Translations under genes and position numbers: made by a program
Source: Ancistrus triradiatus
Taxonomy: Eukaryota; Chordata; Actinopteri; Siluriformes; Loricariidae
Direction of reading: 5' to 3'
Assembly (NCBI GenBank): GCA_025084515.1
Contig: JAJAGP010000224.1
Span: forward strand, 124,001-188,000
DNA length: 64,000 nt
The notes under the pieces: model-generated
Told to the model about the DNA's origin: nothing
Databases searched by the model: none
The model's input: the letters and a program-made list of their open reading frames with translations, nothing else
Part shown: in pieces, positions 45,271 to 57,379 of the stretch
How the letters are laid out: each line of letters starts with the position of its first letter
Numbering within the stretch: the first letter of the stretch is position 1

Positions 45271-45899
45271 CTATCTTTTTATATATATATATATATGTGT
45301 GTATATATATCTTAAACACTCATGTACCTACAACTGCACCGACTCCCACAGCCACTCTCCACGATGTTTGCTTTTACTTAATCTTTTTTGTGTTTAGATT
45401 AAAAACAATACATCACTGCGAATGAGTGGGTGGAATTTAAAAGCCCAATACATCTAAGCGTAAAGCACCAGCGATTATATCTATAATTATACTGCCATTC
45501 TAATGAAGAGAATGAATTAACTGCTTTTCATGCCTCATTTAAAAACAGTGCCATATTAACATATTAACATATTAATGAAGCTCCTACTCTAAGTGCATAT
45601 TAATGCACTGTAGCCGATAATGTACACATTTTAACAGATTGAGACGTTTGCTGGTGAATATTAAATGTATGATTGTTTATTTTTATTCAATGTCAGTTTT
45701 GTTACTGCGTCACTGGTGTTTGATTTGAAAAATACACGCATCGTCTACAACAGTACTGAACTGGATCTACAGCTGAGGAACAGGCAGGGTAGAGTCAGTA
45801 ATCCGTGCAAATGATCAGCTGTAGCGTGAGTAATCGAAGCATTGCAGGACCTTTGTAGAAGACTGGTTGCTAGCTTCATGGTAGGGCATTGTTTGTTAA

Positions 45900-45900
<1 letters not shown>

Positions 45901-45947
<47 letters not shown>
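45901..45947. repeat. Compound microsatellite (TG)10(AG)13
   Basis: About ten TG units run directly into about thirteen AG units. Predicted frames over it are artefacts. Confidence 0.95.
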
Positions 45948-45950
<3 letters not shown>

Positions 45951-46043
45951 TCAAAAGAGAAATCATTTCAGAGAGAGTTAAATGAAACAAGCTGAGCGAT
46001 CCTGAAAGAGAGAGAGTTTATGAGAGAAAAGTGATCCAAGTCG

Positions 46044-46243
46044 GTACTTTACACACTTGCTTAAACTTGTATGAGTCAAGCCGCGTGACTCGTTTCAGCT
46101 GAAACTCGATTCACAATTCATGAGTCACGAGTCACTATGCAATACACAGTGATCAGGTTCACAATTGCCCTCAGAAAACGTCTCCGATATTTTTTTCTAC
46201 AGTACAGTATGTACAGTGTTCTTAGTGCAAATATGTCTCCATA
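46044..46243 (+). mobile_element. Tigger-like element T, copy 2, left part
   Basis: Matches the 807-bp copy from TTGTATGAGTCAAGCCG to GTGCAAATATGTCTCCAT. It continues after the nested Tc1 at 47758. The outer terminal repeat is missing. Confidence 0.8.
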
Positions 46244-47757
46244 CAGTGGTGCTTGAAAATTTGTGAACCCTTTACAATTTTCTACATTTCTGCATAAATA
46301 TGACCTAAAACATCATCAGATTTCCACACAAGTCCTAAAAGTAGTTAAATAAAAAACAGTTAAAAAAAGAGACAAAAATATTATACTTGGTCATTTATTT
46401 ATTGAGGAAAATTATCCAATATTACATATTAGTGAGTGGCAAAAGTGTGTGAACCTTTGCTTTTGTGATCTTTTTAGCCCATTCCTCCATACAGAACAGC
46501 TTCAACTCTGGGATGTTGGTGGGTTTCCTCACATTAGCTGCTCGCTTCAGGTCCTTCCACAACATTTCGATTGGATTTAGATCAGGACTTTGACTTGGAC
46601 ATTCCAAAACATTACCTTTATTCTTCTTTAACCATTCTTTGGTAGAACGAATTGTGTGCTTAGGGTCATTGTCTTGCTGCATGACCCACCTTCTCTTGAG
46701 ATTCAGTTCATGGACAGATGTACTGACATTTTCCTTTAGAATTCTCTGATATAATCAGAATTCATTGTTTCATTTTCAATGATGGCAAGCCGTCCTGGCC
46801 CTGATGCAGCAAAACAGGCCCCAACCATGGTGCTACCACCACCATGTTTCACAGATGGGATAAGGTTCTTATGCTGAAATGCAGTGTTTTCCTTTCTCCA
46901 AACACATAACGCTTTTCCTTTAAACCAAAACGTTCTATTTTTGGTCTCATCCATCCACAAAACATTCTTCCAATAGCCTTCTGGCTTGTCCACGTGATCT
47001 TTAGCAAACAGCAGACGAGCAGCAATGTTCTTTTTGGAGAGCAGTGGCTTTCTCCTTGCAAACCCTGCCATGCACACCATTGTGTTCTTCTGATGGTGGA
47101 CTCATGAACATTAGCCAATGTGAGAGAGGCCTTCGGTTTGCTTAGAAGTTACCCTGGGGTCCTTTGTGACCTCGCCAACTATTTACACGCAATTGCCTCT
47201 TGGAGTGATCTTTGTTGGTCGACCACTCCTGGGGAGCGTAACAATGGTCTTGAATTTCATCCATTTGTACACAATCTGTCTGACTGTGGATTGGTGGAGT
47301 CCAAACTGTTTAGAGATGGTTTTGTAACCTTTTCCAGCCCAATGAGCATAAACAACTCTCTTGTTGAGGTCTTCAGAAATTAGTTTGTTCGTGCCATGAT
47401 ACACTTCCACAAACATGTTGTGAAGAGCAGACTTTGATAGATTCCTGTTCTTTAAATAAAACAGGGTGCCCACTCACACCTGATTGTCATCCCATTGATT
47501 GAAAACACCTGACTCTAATTTCACCTTGAAATTAACTGCTAATTCTAGAGGTTCACATACTTTTTCACTAATGTGTAATATTTGATCTTTTTTTTCAATG
47601 AATAAATGACCAAGTATAATATTTTTGTCTCATTTGTTTAACTGGGTTCTTTTTATCTAAATGTAGGACTTCTGTAAAAATCTGATGACGTTTTAGGTCA
47701 TATTTATGCAGAAATATAGAAAATTCTAAAGGGTTCACAAACTTTCAAGCACCACTG
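46244..47757 (-). mobile_element. Tc1-like transposon, copy D (nested)
   Basis: Clean ends CAGTGGTGCTTGAAAATTTG and CTTTCAAGCACCACTG, each with TA outside. At 1,514 bp it is slightly shorter than copy A because of a deletion near 46462-46473 that removes the end of the coding region. It is inserted inside a Tigger-like copy. Confidence 0.95.
46473..47397 (-). pseudogene. Tc1 transposase, broken (copy D)
   Basis: Three frame-shifted pieces. 47183-47397 holds the helix-turn-helix (LHQSTVRQIVYKW and LPRSGRPTKITPR). 46736-47080 holds the first catalytic block, where VLWMDETK keeps the aspartate. 46473-46682 holds QQDNDPKHT and QSPDLNPIEMLWKDLKR, keeping the second and third acidic residues. So all three catalytic residues survive at codon level, but in separate frames and with the C-terminal 30 or so residues missing. 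Confidence 0.92.
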
Positions 47758-47890
47758 TAGGTCCTAAAAAGGTTAGTTATAAGACCCAACCTAAAGCAAA
47801 ACAGGAATTGAATGCTCCAGATGGGAAACATTTGCTTGATACTTGTCATTTTCCAACAAATTAACAACAAAAATTGAGGTACCATTTTTT
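47758..47890 (+). mobile_element. Tigger-like element T, copy 2, right part
   Basis: Resumes at GGTCCTAAAAAGGTTAG, the exact continuation of the sequence that stops at 46243 when compared with 21675-21740. Confidence 0.8.
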
Positions 47891-47891
47891 G

Positions 47892-50317
47892 TTTGTAGAT
47901 ACTATTTTGGACATCAGAACTTTTCTTTTCTTTTCTTCAAGTTATTTTGCTACCATTACACCAACTTCATGATATAGGAATGGTTGTGCTCCCAAGCAAA
48001 CAAGTGGCACATTGAAAGAATGACCCTTCTGTGTACCTGTGGTACCTGGATTGAATCCTGTTTCTGTTTTATTTGCATAGTAAATTAATTTATTACATAT
48101 CAGACCAACAAGTAGCATCAGACCCAGCCCTGTTGACCAAGATAGTCCAGAACTTCCTGGTAAGTATGATACTCAGAAATTTGAGAAGGAACCTGGACAT
48201 GAAGCTTTCACCAGGACAGAGCTTGAAAGATTGTAAATTAAACCATACATTGCTAGAGGCGGGACACAAACCAGGGTGATCAACACTGTGAACAACTGAT
48301 GGATCATATCCCACCTCTGGGAAGGTGAGGTTTGAGTTACGTTTTGGGTCTGTGTTTCTGCTTTGTTAAAAGGGCAAGGCCACCCTGTACCGCCTGGTTA
48401 AAAATCCTAGTTCTGACCATATTTCATCTGTTTTCGCCTTTCCATGGGCCCATATACACCTTACCATTTATCCAGTATATATTGTATTTATATTTTATAA
48501 TATATAAAGTATAAACACAATGTCATTATCAGTGGCTGGGAATGAGAATGAAATATAGACTGCCTGGTTAAATGTCATACATTTTATCAAATTTAACCAG
48601 TTAATATTTCATTCTCACTTGTAATTATGGTGTAGAACAATATGTATCATAAGACATGGTTGATGTGTGCTCTAACAGTTGAGAGATCATCTTCAATATA
48701 GCTACAATGAAATAATCCATTTTTAATCTCACATTTATTGCAATGATATTATAGCACTTCTGTTCTGCTCATCACACTGGACGTTTTTGGAACAGAAGAT
48801 TATAATAAAAGCCCATGCAGAACCCAGCACTGCTGTGAGCTGCATGAGAATAGCTTTGCAATTAACCACTGTGCTTACAGTCAAACGTCTGACATGCAAA
48901 GCTGCACTTGATTGTGCGTGTCATATGTTTTAACAGCTTTTGTTCTTTTTTTTTTTCAGGTTAAAATTTCACACAGAGTTGAGATGATGTCCATGATGTC
49001 CACTTTGTTTTCAGCAAGTGTCGCAGAGGAACCTGGCTATGTTTATTATGTTGTTGTATACCTCAGTGACTTCCCCAGACGTGCTTAGATTATTTTTTAT
49101 AGATAGTGTTGTGATTCTTCACTGTCTTACAGACAGAATTGTAATTAAACACGTAACTGTGAACTAGTTTTGTCATATTTCAATATAGATTTCATATAAT
49201 GAAATGTCTCTCCATGTCTGTTGATTAGCAAGGCAAAATAGTGTTTATATTCAGTATCAATATATGAACAATATTTAGCTGATGGAGCATGAACATGTAA
49301 CTTTCGTTTATGCTCGACATACAGCATACCATACAGTGTGTTTGTGTTAGTATTGTGTACTATTGTACATCTGCACAAGAGCATGTTGTGTACGTGATAT
49401 AGTGGCTTTGCTCTCTCGCTTTCTTGCTCTGATGACAGGGAATGGGATATGGCAAGCTTAGCCTGTTGCCATGGCAGCCAAGGGCGACTCATTAGCAACC
49501 TCCTGCCAATGGGCTAGCGTTGCTGTAACACACACACACACACATAAATACAGATATCGTACATGCACCCACACTCAAACACAAAGTAACACATTGGCTG
49601 GGCTGCACTCAGTGAGAGAAGTATTAGAGACTGTTGAAATATCAGGTGAGATGTTTCAGATCATGTGTGCAACCCATCATACCCACTTCCGTCCAGTCAT
49701 CCTGAACTCACACCTGTCTCTCCTACCTTCTGCCCGTCACTTCTGCCTCCAGCTCTAAAAAAGAGGAACCTCTCCAGATAACACCGCGTTCTGTGTAGGT
49801 TCTAGACAGATGCTCTCCATTACAGCCTCCCCCTCGTGATCTTAGAGTCCTGCAGCTAGCCTCCTAGTCCCAGGTGAGTAAGGAGTTGAAACAGGACAAA
49901 AATGTGAAATGGATGAACATTACACAATATTGCTTCCAGATGTCCTGTTGAATTCAGATTTATTTCATTCCAAAATACCTTTCAAAAAGAAATATATTTG
50001 AAAATATTGTGTTATGATTTGACCTGATTTGTCCCGGTCTTCATTTACACTAATGGCTAAATGAACATAAACTCTCCTAATTAGCAGATTCAGCTATTTC
50101 AGCCACACCCAAGAATAACAAGTGCTGAAACTCAAGCATAAAGCCATGTACTCTCCATAGACAAAATTAGAATTAGCATAATGAGCTCGTTGACTTTCAA
50201 TTTATGTAAATCACTGTATTAATGAACAAAATGAAATGATGTAGAGTTTATCAGCACTGTTAGGGCATGAATACCATGTATTTCCTTTATAAATTTATAA
50301 ATGCAGTCAAATCCTAT
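47892..50317. other. Mostly unique AT-rich stretch
   Basis: No gene or repeat family is recognised. A short (AC)n run is at about 49530-49546. The part at 48727-48950, with regular TAAT, TTATAATAAA and TGCAAAGC motifs, looks less repetitive than its surroundings and could be non-coding regulatory DNA; this is weak. Confidence 0.4.
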
Positions 50318-50592
50318 CACTGTTACCTCACAGCAAGAAGGTCCTGGGTTCAACCCCAGGTGGAGTGATCTGGATCCTTTCTGAGTGGAGTTTGCATGTC
50401 CTCCGTTTGTCTGGGTTCACTCCAGGTATTCTGATTTCCTCCCACAGTCCAAAGACATGCTTTAGGTTAATTGATTACGCTAAAGGATTATTGCCCAATC
50501 TAGGGTTGTTTCTGCCTTGCGCCCTTTGCTGCCGGCTAGGCACCAGCTCCAAAACACTATCCAGGACCAAGCTGATAAGATAGTGAATGAAT
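50318..50592 (+). repeat. S2 SINE-like element, copy 3
   Basis: The head contains CCTCACAGCAAGAAGGTCC and a B-box-like GGTTCAACCCC. The body includes GGAGTTTGCATGTCCTCC and CCTCCCACAGTCCAAAGACA, and the end is GATAGTGAATGAATGG. This looks tRNA-derived at the 5' end but shares no tail with the first SINE family. Confidence 0.8.
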
Positions 50593-50929
50593 GGTCAAAC
50601 CCTGCTATCTGAACTGTTATCTGAATTTATGCAATGATGTTTGGGGTATTTTCATTTTTAATCAACCATGGCTTACGGACCACTAACCTGAAAAAGTGAA
50701 TGGCAATCCAAAATTTGTCAGTCTGTGTATAGTGTAACAGATGTGAATGTAACTTCCACTTTCCTTCAGTCAGTCAGAAGCCTTAAGTTTAATTCTATTT
50801 GGTGTTTAATTACATGGTGAAGCACTGGCAGACACAAGAAGGCATTCATGCAAGTGGTAGTACATGTGAGGAACATGGTAGAGAGACAAAATCCCAGCCA
50901 ATTTGGAGATAACAGGTTTGGTTTATTCA

Positions 50930-51160
50930 TTCATTTAATCTCCTATCAGCATCAACAGATGTTTATGACAGGACCAATGTCATATCAAGTCAGACACACT
51001 GGGGGCAATTTAGAGCTATAAGTTAACCTAATGCATGTCTTTGGAATGTGTGAGGAAACTGGAGTACCTGTAGTAATCCCACAGGGAAGATATGCAAAGT
51101 CCATACACAGAGTGTGAGGTCGATATCAGGAGCTAACCACATGTGCCACTGTGTCACCTC
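50930..51160 (-). repeat. S2 SINE-like element, copy 4 (inverted)
   Basis: The reverse complement shows GTGACACAGTGGCACATGTG, ACTTTGCATATCTTCCC and ATTCCAAAGACATGC, in the order of the copy at 50318, with higher divergence. Confidence 0.75.
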
Positions 51161-51164
51161 AGAC

Positions 51165-52258
51165 AGGAGAGCCAATCGGGCAGTCCAATACTGACATCAT
51201 TGACGTATTTAGAGGTTTTGAAGGTGCCGGAATAAGGAAATAATGAAAATAGGCTCTCTGAATACTGGCTAGCTGAACCATTTCCAGAACAAGATACATT
51301 CGGGTAACTCAGCACGACCAGCAGGAAGAAGAAGCTCCTCCCAGACCAATTTACACCTCTTTACTGCACATGATTAAAGTATTATTGAAGAGTCTGAACA
51401 TCTCCGTTTTGGAGCGTTAATTTTTCAGACTGCCCCATGCCCACTTCAAGCCCCCGATCCAGCCATTTAAATGCATTAGAACACTCTTTTTGACTGAATA
51501 GAAGTAAATCCCTGCAGTAATTTTATTAAATACAATAACTAAATCTAAATCTAAAACCCATAACTGGCCATTTGAAGGCTTTGAAAGCCAATTCAAATTG
51601 AAGCATAAATCAGGCTTCTTCAACAAACATCAGTGCCAGACCTGTCAAATGTGCTTGTCCTCAAATGGGCAGGATATGAACCAGAGTGGCTCAGTATATA
51701 GAGCACTGATTCCCTATACTGAGTCTCTCTGTATTGTATCCCACCTTAGCAGACAAATTCTTGAGTCTTGTGCCAGTGCCAAAAAACACAGTTCTAAATG
51801 GTGCCTGGCACAAGACTGCAGAAGCTGTGTGGGTCCCTGGCACCTTTGGTAAAGCCCATGAACATAATGAGGTACTGATTATGTGATCAACCGAAATCAA
51901 ATCTTATTTAATGAGGAAAAAGACAAGCTACTTGAAAGCTGTGATTGAAATATTGTATTGATTTCTGAACTTCCCCAAGCTAAAAACGTCGTATTGTTTT
52001 GTTTAGAAATGAATAGAAATTCATGTTTTCTTTATATGAGCCATTCCATCGAATGCGTGCCATTTCTGTCCCCAGGACAGAATATAATAACTGTAAAAAA
52101 CATTTTAGCATTAAGCAAAGTGTCCTGCACAGTGATGCAATTGCAGATTTAAAACAATAAAACATTACTAAAAACTGCATAGGACAATGAAAAATAGCAT
52201 TTGTTAGCTGTCCCTTCACTCTAACATTATATTTTACAATGAAATATAATAATTCAGA
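51165..52258. other. No gene recognised; one 13-bp-arm hairpin
   Basis: AT-rich. AGTCTTGTGCCAG at 51764-51776 is exactly inverted at 51805-51817 with a 28-nt loop. The segment 51680-51760 (GTGGCTCAGTATATAGAGC) could be a degenerate tRNA-like head but is unsupported. Confidence 0.45.
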
Positions 52259-52259
52259 A

Positions 52260-52875
52260 ATCTTTTTTGCATTGTTGTGTCACTCCATATCCCACCTATG
52301 CCTTATATTGTTTTCCATAGTAAATTCACCATATTCTGCTTTAAAATAAATATTTTAGTCATGTCCCCAGGTTTTCACTGGGTCCTGTTTTCCTTACATG
52401 TCATAAGTCACATGTTCAGTAGGAAGTTGTATCATCTGGACCTTCTGAAGACCATGTGAAAACCAAAAATACGTTCTCTCTTATTTTCTTCTGTGTATTT
52501 AGATATTGTAACTCTGACCGAGAAGGTTAATCTCAACTTACTGTACTGTTATCTAAATTATTTTTAGGTTTTATTTGTTAATTGTAAAAATACAGATTTT
52601 TGGTAAATCGTTAGAATGTGCTCTTTGTATTACGCTATTAGTATGGACACCGTGTGGTTACATTTTATGTATTTGCTAATTCTATGCTAAACACCCAGTG
52701 CATTTACTCTTTATATGACTAACAGTAACAGAAGAAACCATGTACAAATAAAAGAATGTTGCCTGAGATTTACCAGTACTCATTATGATAAGTTAAATAT
52801 GTGTGTTGTAATAAAGTTTAAGTTTTAAGAGTTCCAATAAGCAAACGGTACCCATTCAGTGGAATGGCTCTTGTA
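52260..52875. repeat. Duplicated segment, copy 2 (unclassified)
   Basis: Partner of 180-797 in the same orientation, from CTTTAAAATA...ATTTTAGT through GCAAACGGTACCCATTCAG. It lacks the pogo-like element that abuts copy 1. Similarity is strongest at 52355-52580. Confidence 0.7.
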
Positions 52876-53120
52876 TTATTAATTATTAAGTATTAATATT
52901 CTATGTTATTTTGACGAGTTGTCATTTATAGTGAATAAATACTCTTGTCATTACTGCAAAATAATACTTTTATTTGCAGTATGTCAGTAATTAAAGCAAA
53001 CATGTTCCATTTAACATACAATACCTACAAATAGTAAACCAGTGAACTGATCATTTTGCAGTAATCTCTTATTTTTTACCGAGCTATATATGTGTGTATT
53101 TTTGTGTTCCACCTTGACAG

Positions 53121-53204
53121 AGGTTCCTGAGGCTCTGCAATTGTCAGATCAATGCACTGGGTCTGTGGTCCTATCATACAAACCAAGGGTTCCTCACAAG
53201 ACAG
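53121..53204 (+). other. Candidate host exon, 84 bp (unidentified)
   Basis: Upstream is TTTTTGTGTTCCACCTTGACAG, an acceptor-like sequence, and downstream is GTAAAG, a good donor. The length is divisible by three. Two of three plus-strand frames are open; one reads VPEALQLSDQCTGSVVLSYK and onward. I do not recognise the protein. Chance cannot be excluded. Confidence 0.25.
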
Positions 53205-53205
53205 G

Positions 53206-54376
53206 TAAAGATTTGTCTTTTATCACATAACATGTATATTAGTTATTAACAACAGAAATGAATATAATTGCAGTTAGTTTTATTGCGTGTCTTCACTTGA
53301 TGGACCGTATATTTCTGTAGGTTTTTTGATTAATGGTATGGTTTCAGTTGTTTAGTTGCCTCTAATAAGTCTCTTAGGGCTCGATTAGGAGGCTCTGTTC
53401 TGTAGGATCCAACAGAACTGATTTTTTTGAAGGTATTTTGTAGAACAATCTCTAATGTCCGACAATTGAACCTCAGTCTGTGATCTGTCCACCATTACAA
53501 AATTCACACGTTCTTAATGATGATATGCAAATGATATACAGTGTGCTTGGTTGCCTGTCTCAGTGGGCTAGGTAAATTTAACACATATATGATTTCAAGC
53601 TGATAGAACTGGGCATGCAGCCCCACACACACACATGCTTACTCCAGGTAGCTGAGGTGTAGGACCCCTGAGAGGCTATTACATTCCCTATACATCCATC
53701 TTCCTTTAAATTAGCATAAAGGAAACCTAGAGCTTTTGGTAGAGCCATGCCTCTTTCTTTTTCATTCATTTTTCTCTCCCTCACTCTTTGTCTCTCTTTC
53801 TCACACATACACACGTGCACACTCATAACACCTTATTAATATGCAACGATGTGTATGTTTATCTTGAAAATATGCCTAGAATATGTATCAGATCTATGAT
53901 TAGAACAATCTGTCCGTTCTCCTCTCTCTGTTTCTCAATCACTGCCTGATAATAGAGTGCTGAGTGTTCATTAATTTTAATAGCATTTTGATTTGATCCT
54001 CATTTTCACTCTGATATGTGCTGTTTAGATAATGACTCTCTTTCTAAAATCTTCAGGTCTGCTGCATAAGAAGTAGTCCTGAACCGTTCTGGCCATTGTC
54101 ACACATTAACGCCCTGATTTTGCTAAGATCTCAGAACTGAGTGTATTTAGTCGGCACGTTGCTGATGATTTAGTAAAAGTAATATATACTTTTAAAAAAT
54201 AGCTACCAAAAGTTCGTTCAGATCTCAGTATCCACAGGATGAACTGACACTAAACAAAACAAAAATTATTTTCAATTATTTTGGATAGGTTTTCAAATAT
54301 ATTTAAGAACAATGGCTATTACACTAGAACAGAGTCAGGACACAAGAAGTATTAAATTGTCTAAATTGACTTGTGT
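53206..54376. other. No recognised gene or repeat
   Basis: AT-rich sequence with a short ACACAC run at about 53622-53634. Nothing else supportable. Confidence 0.45.
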
Positions 54377-54456
54377 AGTATGGAGAGCTGGATAGAGTAC
54401 TAAAATATTCTACTCAAGTAAAACTACTATTGCTCTGATGAAATTTTAATTAAGTA

Positions 54457-54676
54457 CAGTGGTACCTTGGTTCTCGTCATTAATTTGTTCCAGCAGGCTT
54501 GTCGAGAACCAAAATCTAGCTTTGGCTGAAACTATTTGTGCAGCTCGTTTCATAGAAGTTTAAGCAAGTGCGCCGTGTACCGAGCAAACAAGAGAACCGA
54601 GACACAATTTTCTGGTCAAAATGCATAGACCCTAATTCGACCAGTTCCGAGGTGGTCGAGGAACCGAGGTACCATT
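54457..54676. mobile_element. Tigger-like element T, 220-bp miniature copy
   Basis: Ends CAGTGGTACCTTGGTTCTCG and GAGGAACCGAGGTACCATT are inverted and TA-flanked. The interior keeps only terminal-region sequence (GGCTGAAACTATTTGTGCAG). Confidence 0.88.
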
Positions 54677-54975
54677 TACAATGAAAATTAGCAGGCTAAA
54701 AATCTACTCAAGTAGAAGTAAAAAGTAGCTCGTATAAAATTTACTTAGAGTAAATGTTACTTTTTTTTAACAGTAGGTGGTTGGCCTCTAATGTCTAGTG
54801 CAAAAGGGGGATAAAATATCCCAACTATTTGTTTTTAATTAAAACACCATTACAAATGAAAGTGCAATAACAAAATTATACACGATATATAAAAATTTAG
54901 AGGGGTATAATGCGTCATTTTAGTGCAGACCATCCCATAAAACATTTCAAACAATACAACCACTGAAGGTTTATA

Positions 54976-56477
54976 CACTGCTCAAAAAATAAAGGGAACA
55001 CTCAAATAACACATCCTAGATCTGAATGAATTAAATATTCTCATTGAATACTTTGTTCTGTACAAAGCTGAATGTGCTGACAACAAAATCACACAAAAAT
55101 ATTCAATGGAAATCAAATTTATTAACCAATGGAGGCCTGGATTTGGAGTCACACACAAAATTAAAGTGGAAAAACACACTACAACACCTGGGCATGCTCC
55201 TGATGAGGTGGCCGATGGTCTCCTGAGGGATCTCCTCCCAGACCTGGACTAAAGCATCCACCAACTCCTGGACAGTCTGTGATGCAACGTGACGTTGGTG
55301 GATGGAGCGAGACATGATGTCCCAGATGTGCTCAATCGGATTCAGGTCTGGGGAACGGGCGGGCCAGTCTATAGCTTCAGTGCCTTCATCTTGCAGGAAC
55401 TGCTGACACACTCCCAGCCACATGAGGTCTAGCATTGTCCTGCATTAGGAGGAACCCAGGGCCAACCGCACCAGCATATGGTCTCACAGGGGGTCTGAGG
55501 ATTCTCATCTCGGTACCCTAATGGCAGTCAGGCTACCTCTGGCGAGCACATGGAGGGCTGTGTGGCCCTCCACAAAGAAATGCCAACCCCACACCATCAC
55601 TGACCCACTGCCAACCGGTCATGCTGAATGATGTTGCAGGCAGCAGATCGCTCTCCACGGCGTCTCCAGACTCCTGTCATGTCTGTCACGTGCTCAGTGT
55701 GAACCGTCTTCATCTGTGAAGAGCACAGGGCGCCAGTGGCGAATTTGCCAATCCTGTTGGTGTTCTCTAGCAAATGCCAAGCGTCCTGCATGGTGTTGGG
55801 CTGTGAGCACAACCCCCATCTGTGGACGTCGGGCCCTCATACCATCCTCATGGAGTCGGTTTCTAACCGTTTGTGCAGACACATGCACATTTGTGGCCTG
55901 CTGGAGGTCATTTTTGCAGGGCCTTCTGGCAGTGCTCCTCCTGTTTCCTCCTTGCACAAAGGCGGGAGGTAGCGGTCCTGCTGCTGGGTTTTTGCCCTCC
56001 TACGGCCTCCTCCACGTCTCCTGGTGTCCTGGTGTCCGCCGTCTCCTGGTAGCGCCTCCAGCCTCTGGACACTACGCTGACAGACACAGCAAACCTTCTT
56101 GCCACAGCTCGCATTGATGTGCCATCATGGATGAGCTGCACTACCTGAGCCACTTGTGTGGGTTGTAGAGTCCGTCTCATGCTACCACGAGTGTGAAAGC
56201 ACCACCAACATCAAAAGTGACCAAAACATCAGCCATAAAGCATAGTACTGAGAAGGGGTCTGTGGTCCCCCACCTGCAGAAACCACTCCTTTATTGAGTG
56301 TGTCTTGCTAATTGCCAATAATTTCCACCTGTTGTCTATTCCATTTGCACAACAGCATGTGAAATTGATTGTCAATCAGTGTTGCTTCATAAGTGGACAG
56401 TTTGATTTCACAGAAGTTTGATTTACTTGGAGTTTTATTGTGTTGTTTAAGTGTTCCCTTTATTTTTTTGAGCAGTG
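54976..56477 (-). mobile_element. Tc1-like transposon, seventh family (copy E)
   Basis: Left end CACTGCTCAAAAAATAAAGG after TA; right end CCTTTATTTTTTTGAGCAGTG, with the outer TA mutated. At 1.5 kb it is close to full length and is inserted inside the hAT-like host. Its terminal repeats are short, unlike the copy A family. Confidence 0.92.
55103..56180 (-). pseudogene. Tc1-like transposase, broken (copy E)
   Basis: The N-terminal helix-turn-helix is at 55908-56180 (LQPTQVAQVVQLIHDGTS, MRAVARRFAVSVSVVSR). The middle part at 55694-55957 reaches the first catalytic block, VLFTDED, keeping the aspartate. The C-terminal part at 55103-55435 includes ARSPDLNPIEHIWDIM with the final glutamate. The second catalytic block can be seen only in another frame near 55430 (MQDNARPHVAGS). 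So the gene is complete in extent but has at least three frame changes. Confidence 0.9.
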
Positions 56478-56909
56478 CAGTAAAGAAAAACAAAGCCGTT
56501 GCCTAAAGCAAAGTGGTCCTTTAAATATGGCCAAGGGTTCACTTCATTTCCTTCGAGTTCTTCAGCAGAATTTGACAGGGTTTCACTGTCGGCTGGGTTT
56601 GCACCACTGGTTTCTGACTTGTCCGTCTCCATCTGTCTTGTGATTTTAGTACCAGTTTGTTCTCCTGCCCATCATTCACTGGAGTCATCTCTGGAGCTCT
56701 TTTTTTGCGTTATTTATTTACATTTTTTATAACTCTGTAAAATATGTGATTTAAAATGTAGTGAAGTACAATATTTTAAACAAAACAGACTTAAGTAAAT
56801 GTAAACTTACAGATTTAAAATCTACTTTAAAAAGTGCAAGTCCACTAAAAAAAACAACTCAGTTACAGTAACGTGAGGAAATGTAACTAGTTACTTTCCA
56901 CCTCTGGTT

Positions 56910-57333
56910 GTATTTTCCTTGTCAGTTTGCTTGCAAACCCTGCAATTCAAAGTCCCACTAACCAAATGCTATAGCATATGTGATATTTTAATACCCTAAT
57001 CTGTTATAAAGGAATTCTGAAATGAGTAGAAGAAAATTATTACCTTTACCTGAACCCTCCTTTTCCCCCTATTTGTGAGAAACCTAAACTTTAGCTTTAT
57101 CCAGTGGTTAATTATGGAGTAATGATTGTATTGTAGCTTTTAGCTCTAGGGTGTGAGAGAGAACCCATAACATGCATAACAGTAACAACTAATTCATTCA
57201 TTCATTAATTATACCAGCAAATTCTATAGAAATAGAAAATATATATAAAATATAGAAAACGATATAAAATATAGAAAATGCCAGGGACTCCACACTGATC
57301 GCAAGAGAATGCGAGTCCTGTAGAAAGACAGCA

Positions 57334-57379
<46 letters not shown>

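Larger units (their letters stand above)
54378..56905. mobile_element. hAT-like non-autonomous element hosting two nested transposons
   Basis: The left end GAGAGCTGGATAGAGTAC and right end ACTTTCCACCTCTGG are roughly inverted. Sub-terminal ACTCAAGTA / TACTTGAGT-like units occur on both sides of the inserts (for example 54405 and 54706). Removing 54457-54676 and 54976-56477 leaves about 800 bp without coding capacity. The hAT assignment rests on resemblance of the ends; no clear 8-bp duplication was found. Confidence 0.6.

Noticed and set aside
45281..45310. CRISPR-like or satellite array
   Set aside because: It is a plain TA/TG dinucleotide tract without spacer structure.
48945..49045. Possible exon after a long T tract ending CAG
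   Set aside because: The downstream sequence has no clear open frame with a donor site and no recognisable product.
55716..56117. 133-codon frame on the plus strand
   Set aside because: Antisense shadow of the Tc1 copy E transposase, which has clear DNA-binding and catalytic motifs on the minus strand.
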